NCBI RefSeq assembly: GCF_030272615.1
Contig: NC_081415.1
Coordinates: 378,371,892-378,435,891, forward strand
DNA from: Cryptomeria japonica
Lineage: Eukaryota; Streptophyta; Pinopsida; Cupressales; Cupressaceae
Reading direction: 5' to 3'
Length of the DNA: 64,000 bases
In this document: piece after piece, positions 13,057 through 24,734 of the stretch
How the letters are laid out: every line of letters starts with the position of its first letter
Numbering within the stretch: the first letter of the stretch is position 1
Position numbers and translations under genes: made by a program
The notes under the pieces: model-generated
Told to the model about the DNA's origin: nothing
The model's database searches: none
Seen by the model: the letters and a program-made list of their open reading frames with translations, nothing else

Positions 13057-14084
13057 TGTGATGCTAAAAATGTGGTTCAATGAAAGAAAGCATACACATA
13101 GATGAGACAATAAAATGAAAATATGAAGCAAATTGAAAGTTAAACAAAAGAAAACCTAAAGCTCCTTTGAGATGTCTCATCTTCCTCTATTCTTGAGGAC
13201 CTTGAAGGTGTTGGATCATTGGCTCTCAGCGGAGCAATGACCTCCAAAGTGGCAACTCAAGAGTTGAGTAGCTACTTCATGATTATGAAAATGATATGAA
13301 ATGCATGATTGTATGCATTATTAATCCAAAATGCTAATTATACTAGATGATTGAAATAAAAATTCCTATAGTAATGATGCCAAAATCTAGGATGCAAGGG
13401 ATCTTTATTTCTCCAAAATGAGGGGTATTTATAGGAATTCCAAGGCCAAAGCTAAGGTGGTAGGAATTGATAGTCTGGATTCGATCTGAAGATATCAAGG
13501 GCTAGGATAGAAAAAGTTGGAGAAGGGGGTGGAGGAAGGGACACTTGTCATCTTTGTGGTGACAAGTGTCAAGGAACCTTGCTTATGAGAGGGAAAGTGT
13601 CCAAGGGAGGAGACATGTGGAAAAAGGGCCATGTGTCTCAAGGGGAGAATATCCAACCCATAAGAGGTTAGTATGTGCAAGATAGGATAGGGTTAGTTAA
13701 ACCCATGATTAGATAGAATGGGCTAGGTTAGGGGGTGGCTAGGTTAGGTGGTTAAAATTTAGGAGCCATGTTCTCATTTAAATTTAGAAATTCAAATATT
13801 TAGGAAAAGATAATTAATTTAAATAAATCATGATTTGATTTGTTTTAACTAATTATGAGATTAGAAGAATGAATTTAAATGGGGGGAGGATTAATTAATT
13901 TAGATTAATTAATCAAAAGGGGATATGAAATGAACTATATAAATAAATCATGTAGATTTATTTACTAGTAGATGAATAGGGAAATTAATCAATTGCTTGT
14001 GAATTCAATTAATTGGGAAGGAGGATTAATTAAATAACTGTGTATTTAATTAATTATCTGCAGACCATTTTTTAGGTGTATACA
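13057..14084 (-). mobile_element. Solo LTR, same family as the LTRs of element T
   Basis: Flanked by GATAG on both sides (13052-13056 and 14085-14089). Bounded by TG...CA. On the minus strand it starts TGTATACACCTAAAAAATGG, close to the T LTR start TGTATACAACTAAAAATGGC, and carries TATAAATAC (plus-strand 13426-13434) followed by the CCTCATTTTGGAG word. No internal region remains, as expected from LTR-LTR recombination. Confidence 0.8.
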
Positions 14085-17000
14085 GATAGAATCATAGATG
14101 GAAAGATTGGAATTAAGTGATGAGAGAGATCATGTTAGAATTATTGGAAAAATTGAAAAGGTTTATTCAAGAAAAGATTCTTGATGAGAGAATGATCTTG
14201 ATTGATACAATCAGCATGATGAGATTTAAAAAAAAGAAATGATATGATGATGATGAATAGTCTTCTTGTCTTTATTCATAGTACAAAATTTTCATCAGTG
14301 AGCCTTATTATGTAACAATGAAGATTTGTACATCAAAGGTATGAAGAACCAAGATGTAAAGATATCTCATTGCAAAGAAACAAACATGTAACATACAAGG
14401 AGTGAACCCTCCATTCTAGGAATAACAACAGGGGTCAAGGTATGTACGGTAGTCACAAGCATAGTAATCCTTCATGGGATAGTTGTTGAATGAATGTACC
14501 AATCACATACACCCACTGGAACTATTATCCCAGAACTTCATTGGTTCACACCACAAACAACAAACAAAGAAAAAAATCTTGCTCATCACGACTCCTCACA
14601 TCCTTGAGTAGCATAGTAACATAATCTGTCGCCAAATGATAAAAGATAAAAACTAACTAGGACCAAATCCAACAACCATACTGATATGTGTCTTCATGTG
14701 ATTGTTTGATGTGATTGTTGATAATGTCTGGTTTTAGAAAGTTGTGGACCTTGTTTTAGACTGATCTGTCTAGTTTTGAGTGTATCCTCTTCTATTTAAG
14801 ACAGGATAATGATCATGTTAATATGGATGGTTGATACAATTGATAAGACTTCTTCAGTTTGATTGCAGATGTTTGGTCTAAGATAGTTATATCCTTTGTA
14901 AACTTCATGTGAAGTGTTTGGTGGATAGCTACTAGGATATTTGATTCTTGTGAGACATGTTATTGCAAGTTTTTGATGTTTTTCAATTTTAGTTTGTTTT
15001 CGAAGGGCTTTTTGATGTTTAGGGTTTTTGGTATTTTCTCAATGTTTTTTTTCTTTTTTCAGGATCGCATTTGAATGTTTTTGTTGTGATTTTGATGTTT
15101 TCTGATTTTTAATTTTTTAGGACTTTCTGCGAATGTTTTGGTATTTTTATGGTTTTCAAATGTTTTTGGTATGTTGATGTTTTTGTATTTTTGGATTTTT
15201 TTGAAACACGACCTGCAATTAATTGATAAAGATAAGACTAACCTGAACTAAATCTAGTAGCCATACTGATCTATGTCATTGTTTTGATTTGTGTGATCAT
15301 TGATAGGAATGTTTGGTTTCAAAGAGTGAGTACCCCATATAAGACCGATCTGTCTGGTTTCAAGTGTACCCTTCCTTGTATAAGACATGTTGATGTTTGA
15401 TAAAGTTTGATTGATAGATTGATTAACAAGACATGTGATCAGTTTGATTGTAGACTTTGAGAGTTTGTTTATTATTGATTTGATTTGATGGATGGTATAT
15501 GGTTTCTTTCTTTGATTTTTTAGTTTTTGATTTTGTGGTTTTGATTGCTTTTTTAAGGATATTTTTGGATTTTTTGGATTTTGGATGTTATGATTTTTAG
15601 GATTTTTCAGGTCTTTTTACGATTTTTTAGATTTTTTTCAGTTATGCCCCCAAGTATGCAGCCTGCATGATATGATGATCTAGGCAATGCACATGGAGAC
15701 AATGAATTTTTGATGAGTTATGCTAATGCAAGATGCATGATGAAAATGAAGTTCCTATTCGAACAAAGATGATTGTGTGCATTCTTCATTCTGAAATGCA
15801 CTAATTGAATAAAAGATAGGAAGCTTTTTAGAGATAGGAGTTCAATCCATTCTCATAATACCTTAGACCATGCAACCTAACACACTATGTTACCACGATT
15901 TATGATTGGAGGTGCAGAAAAATTCTCCATCAATTCTTCAAACTTTGATCTTCATTTGTCCATGTGTGTGTAATTGAATTTATTATGACTCTTATAACCA
16001 TCAAAGACCCTTGGAATCCTATGTGACTAGCTACGTAGGTTATTCTGACTTCAAAAGCAACCTAGATAGAGCCTCGCTACCAACAAGATTTTAGGGCTGT
16101 GACGAGGTTATGAACTGTAATCTCTCAAATATTGCTCCATTCCCAACAAACATCCATAGCCCTGATGAAGTTATTTGCATGTTCACTTGTATGAGTGATC
16201 TTTCAGTTATATATCTTTTCTCTTTTTGCCATGATATTTTGATATTGATTTTGGCATAGCACTTTTTCTTTTATTTTTATTTTTGCCTTGACTTGTAAGT
16301 AATGAAACCTTCTTGGGTATAATGATTAGAGCATTGTTGAAGTAGAACTTTGGGTTTTTCACTAGCCGACCAACTAGATAATTATAATGACTTAGAGCTA
16401 TTGATTAATGTGTGAGATATAGAAATTGATATATTTTGGGTAAAAAGACTTGATAGTGAAACTTCTACCCAACCAAGGATAATGCTTAATCACAAGGTGA
16501 CGTTGAAGATGAATGACTAAAGGCCTCCTAAAGACTTCATGAATAAGTATCTAGGAAATGAGACAACCTTCGTTCCTTTCAGTGTAGATAGGTGAATGAC
16601 TCAGAAAATCATCATGTTTTCATTGATGTAACTATATGAGAAAGAAATAATGATATGCAAATATATGTTGTGCAATGGTGATATGCAATAAACTATGATG
16701 TACTCTGAAATGGAGATATGCAATGTAGTAAAGAAATATTCAAATGTGATACTGAAAATTGAAACGAACCCACCCTTAGATGTAATATCTTTTTAGGTGC
16801 ATGTTGTTATTGAGTTGGTATGAACTTTGTGTAGATAATTCATTGGTCTTTTTTTGAAGAGTTGGATGAACCTATCTTTTTCAATAGGATATTCAGCTGG
16901 GAGTCTTTCATACACAGTTTTTGCTATAGCCTCCTTATTTTCAAATCAATCCAGTTGTGGTAGACCTTCTTGCCCCTAGTATTTCAAGTGTGGGTGTATG

Positions 17001-17190
17001 AGGCAAATATATTTTGGCTTTGAAGTTGTGACATGAGTGGGTGCTATGCCCATTTCTATTGATGCACTTGAAGAGTATGATGAAGCCACCCAGGTGTTGA
17101 TCTCATTACCTGGTGTTATGCTTGTTCTTGAAGAAGACGATGTAACAATTTGGGTGTCTATTTCATTAGCTAGTCCCATGCTTGTTTCTA
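14085..17190 (-). other. 3' non-coding region of element O
   Basis: Long stretch without a supportable gene between O's only long frame and its 3' LTR. It contains T-rich low-complexity sequence (about 14980-15210 and 15490-15650 on the plus strand) and a second cluster of the hairpin-like repeats. A short minus-strand frame at 16976-17236 is in a different frame from the main one and is not supported. Confidence 0.6.
14720..15390 (-). repeat. Second cluster of hairpin-like repeats in element O
   Basis: Degenerate units around 14728-14812 and 15312-15388 carry the words CTGGTTT(T/C)A, AAGACTGATCTGTCT or AAGACCGATCTGTCT, and TATAAGACA. These are the same vocabulary as the 12840-12960 and 34786-34919 arrays. 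They are separated by T-rich sequence. Confidence 0.55.
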
Positions 17191-18447
17191 TCACCACATT
17201 GGCATGTGATAATGGTGCACATACAATTGTTGACAAGTTGTCTTGTGTAGTATGATCTGGATTGGTGATTCCATTGGTATAGAGACATTGAGATCATGAG
17301 GGAGACTAGGAGATATGGTAGATTCATTTGGTGAGATGGAATCTTGTGAGAGACACGGAGGATTATGACATGGAAATGATGGGATGGAGGGATCTTGACA
17401 AGAATCTGGAGAAATAATTAGATCTTGTTTGGGACATGAAGGTAAAGGTATGCTTTGATCTTGGCTTGGAAAGGGATTATTATGAAGGATATAAGGGCTA
17501 TCCTGATCTTTCTTAGGAGATGGATGTTGGATGGGACTTGAAAGAACACTTTTCTCTTGAGATAGAAAGGGATCATTATGAGTGGAGTAGAAGAGAATGA
17601 GGGGATCATCATAAGAATCTTGATTGGTGGGATCTTGATCAAAAATTGGGTAAGATGAAAGGGTTTGTCCTTGATGTTGATTTATTTCATGACTCATTTC
17701 TTCTAATTTTGGATTATCCTCCTGACACGGGGAAGGAGTTTGGATATGCATGGGAGATTTTTGGAAGGTTTCAACACACTGACATGATAAGAAAGAATTT
17801 TGAATGAGACTCTCCAAAGTGGGTTTTCTTGGAAATGGAATATATGGAGGCATTGGATCTTGAATTTTTAAAGCATGGATATGACTAGCATCATGACTTG
17901 GATTAGATTGGATTTGTACTATGGATGGCCTTTGAGAGATTGTGTTATTGGGTAGAGATGGTGTGGACTGCTCTTGTGTGACTTTAGAGGATGATGAAAT
18001 GGTGGATAGACATGTTTGATTTGGACTTTGGTTGAATGGTGTTTGATTTTGGTTGAAAGGGGTTTGATTTTAGTTGAAAGGGGTTTGAATGTTGGGTTGA
18101 TGTGATTGATATGATTGATATGCTGGGTTGAAAGAAAAAGAAGGTTGAGCCAACTCTAATGTTGGTTGAACTGAAGTAGGAATGATTTTGTTGGAGAATG
18201 AAGGTTGGTATGTTTGAATGGTCTCACAAGAAAAAGAAGGTTGGCCTGATAATGATTCCCTCGTGGTTATCACCTTCCTCATCATATTTTCTAACCAACC
18301 CCTATGGTTGCTAAGACTAGTCACATCTCTTAGTAATTGTTGCAAAGTATTGATTTGTTGAGCTAAGATTTCTATGGATGGTGACAGAATAGGAATGGAA
18401 GGGATGAATTCTTCACCTTCACTACAAAATGCATAATGCCAGTCCAT
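17191..18447 (-). pseudogene. Pro/Ser/Gln-rich frame of element O, unknown function
   Basis: One minus-strand frame of 419 codons from ATG at 18447 to a stop at 17191, broken once by TAA at about 18070 inside a short internal repeat. I do not recognise it. The first ~65 residues are the most globular, with a hydrophobic, possibly helical stretch (EILAQQINTLQQLLRDV). Then come a QPSFS repeat (three copies), a (NQTPFNQ) heptad repeat (three copies, one carrying the stop, CAA to TAA), and a long tail rich in Pro, Ser, Asp and Gln with SQDQ/SQEK-like words. There are no CCHC, protease or RT motifs. It is the only long frame in O, so it may be a gag-derived or accessory protein; this is inference. 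Confidence 0.55.
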
Positions 18448-19394
18448 GATGTTTGCTTGATTGGTTTGGACCTAAGATCACAACATGTAAGATGTTTTCT
18501 CTATTTTTCAAATGTTGCAAAGTTTTGATTTGATGTTGATGTTGATGTTGAAACTAGACTTGTTGAGGGGTTTTGATCTTCTTGAAGTTGGTGTTGAAAA
18601 GACATAGCAGCAAGAAAAGAAAATAATTTAAACTAAGAAAAGAAAGCACTTGTTTAAAGGACTTTTTCAAATCCTCATGAATGTTGAGATATGTTTCAAG
18701 ACCCCATTTTGTTGATAGTATTTTGGCAATTCGATGGCACATCAAGCAGAATATCCTAAAGATAAAAGGTCACAAGTATTACCACAACCCACATCTTGAT
18801 ACTCCGTCAGCTCAAATAGCCCTATCACACCCTAGGGCACACCTATTTTTTTGCCTTTTTCCATAAATTAGACCAAAGAAGATCACTCCTCAATTGGCCC
18901 GTATCCTGGGAGATATATGGTGAGTGTCTTAGGAGCATATTCTTCCCCACCCTTGCACTGTGATATTTCAAGTGTCTGGTTACTAACTCGGTTTGGCCTC
19001 TATTACTATGGCTTTTAGTAAAGGCTTTTGTTCGAAGATACCCTTTGAAGTCGCGCAAGCGCAATTGAGGCCTATAGCCCAACAAAGTACCAAGCAAGAT
19101 ATAGTCACACAAGCATGATTGAGACCTCAAGGCCCTACAAAGTGCTCAATGTGAGATAACTCAAATATGCTCCATCCCCGAAGATTTTCATCTCAAAAGG
19201 CGATTTGATTTAGTGAGTTAGAATACTTGGCTCTATCCATACTCACTTGGGTTTTTCCCTTCACACCGGCCCCCTCAAGGCAACTCGGGAAGGTAGGCCC
19301 TCTAAAGGATGTAAGTACATAAATTAAATGAAAGCATAAAAGAAGAGAGTCCAGTATTCTGATCACCCATTGAAGGGGAGAGCATAATACCTAT
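18448..19394 (-). other. Non-coding part of element O upstream of its frame
   Basis: No supported gene. Contains (TGATGT)n at about 18530-18550. Ends at the CCTAT target site where T inserted. It is contiguous in O with 45831-46933. Confidence 0.5.
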
Positions 19395-20496
19395 TGTATA
19401 CAACTAAAAATGGCCTGAAGATAATTAATTAAATAAGAAATTATTTAATTAATCCCCCTTCCTAATTTAATTGAATTCACTAAGCAATTTGATTAAATTC
19501 CCCCTTTCATCTACTTATTAATAAATCTAAGGATTTATTTAATAGGTTCATTTCAATAATCCCCTTTAATTAATTAATTCCCCCCCATCAAATTCATTTA
19601 TTCTAAATCCCCTAATTAATTAAAACAAATCAATTTAGGAGTTGTTGAGATTAATTAGCCTTTTCCTATTATTTGAATTTTTAAATTCAAATTCTCCTAA
19701 CTTCTAATCACCTAACCTAACCCCTTCTAAACCTAACTCATTCCATCTAACCCCGAGTTTAATTAACTCCATCCTAGCTTGCACATCCTAACCACCATGT
19801 CCCCTTTCCTTGGACACTTTTCCCTCTCATGAGAAAAGCTTTGTGATACTTGTCACTAAGTGTTCCCTTTCATCCAACTTCTTCTAGAAGCCTCTTGACA
19901 CTTGTCACCATGGAGATGATATTGTCCCCTTTCATCCAACCCCTTCTCCTACCAACCTGCAAATGTTCCCTTTAATCCAACCTCTTTGCCAACCTCCTCC
20001 AATTTAACCATTGATCTCTTCAGACTTAATCTTGACCATTGATTCCTGCCACCTCACCCCTAGCCTTGGAAATCCTATAAATAGACCCCATTTTGGAGTT
20101 CAAAGGATCCTGAATCCCATCTCATTTGCATTCAAGCATTGTTACTATAGGCATATGCAATCTTAGTTTATCATTTTAGCATTGTTATCATGTTCAATTT
20201 GAGCTTAAATATAGCTTATTTTCTAGCATAATCATGGAATCATGTAGCTTAATCATTATCATTGCTAGCTTAAATACATCATTTATCATTTAAATCCTCC
20301 ATTTAAGTGTAGTCAAGTCACTGGAATTTGCATGACCAAATCTGAGAACAAAATTCATACTCGCATTTACTAGGAGGCGATAGATTTCTTAGTTATGGTT
20401 TTATCTTTCTTTGCTTTAAATTCATTAACCATGATTGTAATTATCTATTGAGTGTTTTTTGTTGCAGGAACAAGTATACACTTCATAGGCATGACA
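19395..20496 (+). repeat. 5' LTR of element T
   Basis: 1102 bp, TG...CA. The first third is AT-rich with TTAATTAA words. A TATA box TATAAATAG lies at 20076-20084, and about 25 bp on, GGAGTTCAAAGGATCC is shared with the 3' LTR. Ends AGGCATGACA. Confidence 0.9.
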
Positions 20497-20498
20497 TT

Positions 20499-20519
20499 TC
20501 AGCACCCACCGTGGGACCG
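20499..20519 (+). other. Primer-binding site of element T
   Basis: AGCACCCACCGTGGGACCGA sits three to four bases after the LTR end. It resembles the TGGCGCCCACCGTGGGGCC-type primer site of plant Ty3 elements, with several transitions. The tRNA is not assigned. Confidence 0.6.
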
Positions 20520-20583
20520 AGATCATCATTTTTGGCCTCTCAAGCTTCATAAACTTTCATCTTTGCCGGGTCTATTCCAGAGT

Positions 20584-20843
20584 GTCGTACGAGCTACTTT
20601 TCTAGCTCGTATGAACTCCTTTATGGTTTGGTATGACATTATATTTTGACTTGTATTAGCTCAATCCTATGTCATACGAGCATCTTTATTCTGTCACATG
20701 AGATCTAAATTCATGTTGTACGATTTTCTGGCTAGTAAATTCTTTACTCGTATTAGCTTGTTTCTATGTCGTACGAGCCTATTTTGGCTTGTGTCTAAGA
20801 TCTAAATTTGTGTTGTTTCAACTCATAAATCATGTCGCATGAG
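20584..20843 (+). repeat. Degenerate palindromic-motif array A1 (core TCGTACGA)
   Basis: Copies of GTCGTACGAG and one- to three-base variants at 20584, about 20605, 20671, 20693, 20715, about 20746, 20768 and 20834, spaced 20-65 bp. TCGTACGA is its own reverse complement. Most variants are CG to CA or TG changes. The array starts about 65-85 bp after the primer site. Confidence 0.75.
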
Positions 20844-21889
20844 TATCTACCTCTGGGATTCTAAAGTAAACTACATTTTAGGTTTTCTATTTTTAATCCG
20901 AGCTTTACTAGTGCTAACCTTGACTTGTTTGTGAGATTTTTGGTAGATTAATTCTTTTCAACAGAACGATTGATGAAGATACGCTTGTCAAAGACCAAAT
21001 TCAAAACACATCAATGACTACTAATGGATTTATTTTGTAGGTTGCCTAAAAAGAATTCAACAAAACTTCAAGTGTATTCCTTAAAGTTTTTTTAGGCACA
21101 CTTGATTTTACTAAAGGAATGAACCATCATGTATTTCGTGTCTTTGATGATAGGTGAGTATTCTCTCACCTATCTTAGGTGATCAAAAAGCTAGTCTCAT
21201 CTTTTTCTTTCATTAGTGCATTTCTTTAGCAGGTCTACCCTCCCAAGGAGTTAATAACTCTTAAAGCCATTATGGCCAGTGTGAGGGGAATGACCTAAGT
21301 GGGAACGGCTAACGCCAAGTAATCCAACCCACTATAAAATAAATGTGATTTGATAAAAATAAAGTCAACAACAGTGCTTGGGAATAGCTCTCCTTCATAC
21401 CTTCGGGTATAGCAAACCTTGGTTTTCAAGGCTGGGAGACCTCTTAATTGAGTATTATACCCCGACGTGCTAAACGTATCCCTTACTAGTTTCGGTTAAA
21501 TTAGCAGCTACCTGATTCACCTCCGAAAGGGTGATAATCTTTTTGCAAGAGAGATAGTAACTCTCCCAAGATATTTTCCATATCATGTCCCCATTAGCAT
21601 TTGGAGTCGGATAATATGACATTGAGAATCCATTGCATGAGACTTAGCAACCATATTCTGATTAGCTATTGGGTGTGTACCTAAGCTTGCAAGCAAAGGT
21701 TTTCTCTCCTCAACCAACTTCCTTAGGGTTTAGAATGCTTGGAGTCATTTATCACATCATGTGTTTGTTGTGTATTCATCCCTAAATTGAAAAATCAGAC
21801 ATCTAAAACTAGAAAACATAAGCAAAACATCAAAATTCATCAATCCAAATTCGGCAAAATAAACATTTTATATATCTACTCTGTTATAT

Positions 21890-22047
21890 ATCGTACGAGT
21901 TAGGTTCTCTGTCATATTGTCTAGTGATTTGTCGTATGGTTCATAAAGTTTTGTCATATGAGTCTCTTCTTTTTCAAAGGAAATTTATGGTTTGTCATTT
22001 GGTCTTATATCTCTTGTCGTTCTGAGCTCTATAATCTATCATATGAG
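21890..22047 (+). repeat. Degenerate palindromic-motif array A2
   Basis: The same word as A1 recurs at 21890 (ATCGTACGAG), 21911, 21931, 21953, 21994, 22016 and 22038, spaced 15-40 bp, about 1.05 kb downstream of A1. Confidence 0.7.
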
Positions 22048-22630
22048 TCACTATTTTTATCAGTCTAGAGCTGCCACTTTGTATGAATTTTTAAGGTCTG
22101 TTCTTTTGCTTGATCAATTTGCAGTAATCATAAACATTTGTTATCTATTGCTTTGTGCTTGGATTGTCTACTTGGTTTGATTGGTCAAGTTATCACTCGT
22201 CAAAATCACTTTATAACATAAACACCTTAAGATTTTCAAGTGCTCACCCTCAACAAGTTCAAGATCTAAACATCTCAAAGTGCATTATTACCCTCTTTGG
22301 TAAACTGATCACTCAAACATAGTTTCTCATTAGGATCTATCATCCTCTATCATGAAACAAAAATGTTTGGTCAGGATAATCTTGTCCCACATCATAGGAT
22401 ATATCATTCCTACTGGACTTGGTTCTTATCAAATCATCATCATTGCACTCCAAAATTGAAGATCAAAAAACTTGCAAACCTTTAAACACTTGAACCATCT
22501 TTTTGTGTCATATCGCACTATCACATTTACATTGACAATTGATCACTTACCAAAACAAATTTTGGACAATCAAACTCCTGAAATGGAAACAGAAACAGAA
22601 ACATTCAAAATAGCTTAAAATCATTGGAAC

Positions 22631-23531
22631 ATGGAATACCAAAGCAAAATACAAGTCAGAGAAATCAAACAAGTCCAAAATCAAAATTCAACTATGTCAA
22701 AACCTCACAAGGATTCAAATACATCTCAAAAGAAAGGTGGCTCTTTTATGCAACTCTTAAAGATATCCCTAAAGGATTTGGTTGAGAAAGATCAAAATCA
22801 TGCACCTATGTCTAGCAAAGGTTCATCCACCCATAAGAAAATTGACTCTCTAAAGGCATCTATTCTTACACCTCTTGGAAGCTTGCAAGAATATTCCATA
22901 GCATCATCACCAAACAATATACCCATCAAACCTATTTCAGAGGATCCCATTCAAAGCTCATCTCCTTCATATCCAAGCATTAATTCATTGCAGCATCCCC
23001 ATAGTGCTTCCTTGCAAATTGAAGTCCTCATTCATAGAACAATCGTTAAACTTGTCCTAATAAATGGGGGAGCTGGCTTGAACATTTGCTCTTTGAGTCT
23101 TGTCCATGCTCTAGGTTATTCAGAAGATGCAGTTGATCCCAAGAAAAAGATCACCATTAAATCCTATGATGAAGAAGAACATTACTCTAAAGGAATTGTG
23201 GTATTACTCCTTAGAGTGGGACCTTTACAAAAGGACACAACATGCCAAGTTCTAGACTTGGACCTACCCTACAACATACTCTTGGGAGGACCATGGATAC
23301 ATGACATATAAACTATTACATCAAAATGTCATCAGTGCCTGAAATTTCCATATAATGGGCAGGAAATCACAATATCAGTAGACTCAAATCCATTGCAATG
23401 TTGTAACAATCTGAAATCAGCTCAAGAGGTTATGGTTTCACATAATAGAGAGGCAAAACCTTCAAGCACACAATCCAAGGAAGACTCATTTGCATCAATT
23501 TTGTCAAGTATGGAAAAACAAATGCAACTAA
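22631..23531 (+). pseudogene. pol: Tat-like gag tail and aspartic protease of element T (decayed)
   Basis: Open for 226 codons to 23311, then readable with interruptions up to the L insertion. The N-terminal ~110 residues are Ser/Lys-rich linker. A retropepsin fold follows: LVLINGGAGLNIC at about residues 139-151 and the flap and C-terminal DLPYNILLGGPWIHDI at the end, a combination typical of plant Ty3 of the Tat/Athila type. The catalytic Asp of D-G-G is Asn (AAT), a G-to-A change that should abolish cleavage. The following KFPYNGQEITI block is also typical. The frame is cut at 23532 by L. Its continuation is at 30964. Confidence 0.75.
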
Positions 23532-24672
23532 TGTTACTACTTATCAGATTGCCATTAGTTTTATGTCAAAGTTATACTATATACTCTAGTCGGTTATCTA
23601 TTACTGAGATATTCAGACGGTATGCATAGTCTAGTCGGTTACAGAAGAAAGCAATCACAAAAAGCAGTATACACCGAGTTGTCTACCGAGTATCTTTACA
23701 TGTCTACCGAGTAGCAAAGATGACACATCGAGTTGATATACACCGAGTGAAATGTGTTACCAGATTCATTGAACCTGAACATGCATATGAAAATGTGTTA
23801 CAAGATCGAGGCACATCTAACTATTATCACATTGGAAATTGCACTTAAAGATTGTGTATGATTTTGAGGTCATCTAACCAATGAAATAATTTGCATAGTT
23901 ATTCATTCAATAAATCACATTTGTAAGATTGAAGCAATGAAAGGATCACCGTCATAAGGGATCTATTTATACAACATGAGTTAAGAGTTAAAAAGGTGTG
24001 TGCATGAGTGTAAGAAGACTATTACAGAGACACAGAGGTCACCGAGAAGGTTTTCAGAGAACAGTCAAAGAATAGAGTAAACAGAAGGGTTTACCGAGTT
24101 ACTATATGGGTTACCAAGGTATGCTATAAGCAAGGTAATCTTATTTTGAGCACATAGAATCTTCTATAACATTCCAGATGTAAAGTTGTAGATATTTGTA
24201 ATGATTTTATTGTAATATTGTGAAGCTGTAAGAGAAACCTTTAACAAGGCAAAAGACTCTAATCAATTCTATAAATTGTAAAGCCTCTAACTAGGTGTAG
24301 CATTTAGTTTAAGTGTTGTGAAATCCTTTAGCAAGGTAGATCTAACATATCTTGTTACTACTAACAGGGTAAGCTATCAGAAATAGCTAAACATGTAGCT
24401 CTAACCGAGCACTCTTTATTATTGCAGTAGTGAAGTTGTGGGTGCCATCCCCACCACAATTTTTCTCTCTAACCAAGAGTTTCTGCGTAACCAAAATATA
24501 TGTGTTATGGAGTGAATCATGTATGATTGTTATCTATTTGTTTTAGCTTTATATTATGTTATTGCACTATTCGGTTTATGCATAATAGTAAAGTTATTAT
24601 TGAAGAAAGGTTTTGGAGTACTGATTCACCCCTCCCCTCTCAGTACATTAGCTTTCCATATTGGGCGTAACA
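23532..24672 (+). repeat. 5' LTR of element L
   Basis: 1141 bp from TGTTACTACTTATC to GGGCGTAACA. Rich in ACCGAGT/GTCGGT words. Partner at 29823-30963. Confidence 0.92.
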
Positions 24673-24674
24673 AT

Positions 24675-24686
24675 TGGTATTAGAGC
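24675..24686 (+). other. Primer-binding site of element L
   Basis: TGGTATTAGAGC, the tRNA-iMet site with one C-to-T change, two bases after the LTR. Confidence 0.88.
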
Positions 24687-24734
24687 TTGAATCTTGGAAA
24701 AGGGTTTAACTACCTAAAGAGAAAGATCTTATTA

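Larger units (their letters stand above)
20520..22630 (+). other. Leader of element T
   Basis: About 2.1 kb with no supported gene between the primer site and the protease frame. It holds two clusters of a palindromic word. A gag capsid would be expected here but no capsid motif is visible. Confidence 0.55.

Noticed and set aside
18843..19130. 95-codon minus-strand frame
   Set aside because: No similarity, no supporting context, lies in non-coding sequence of element O.
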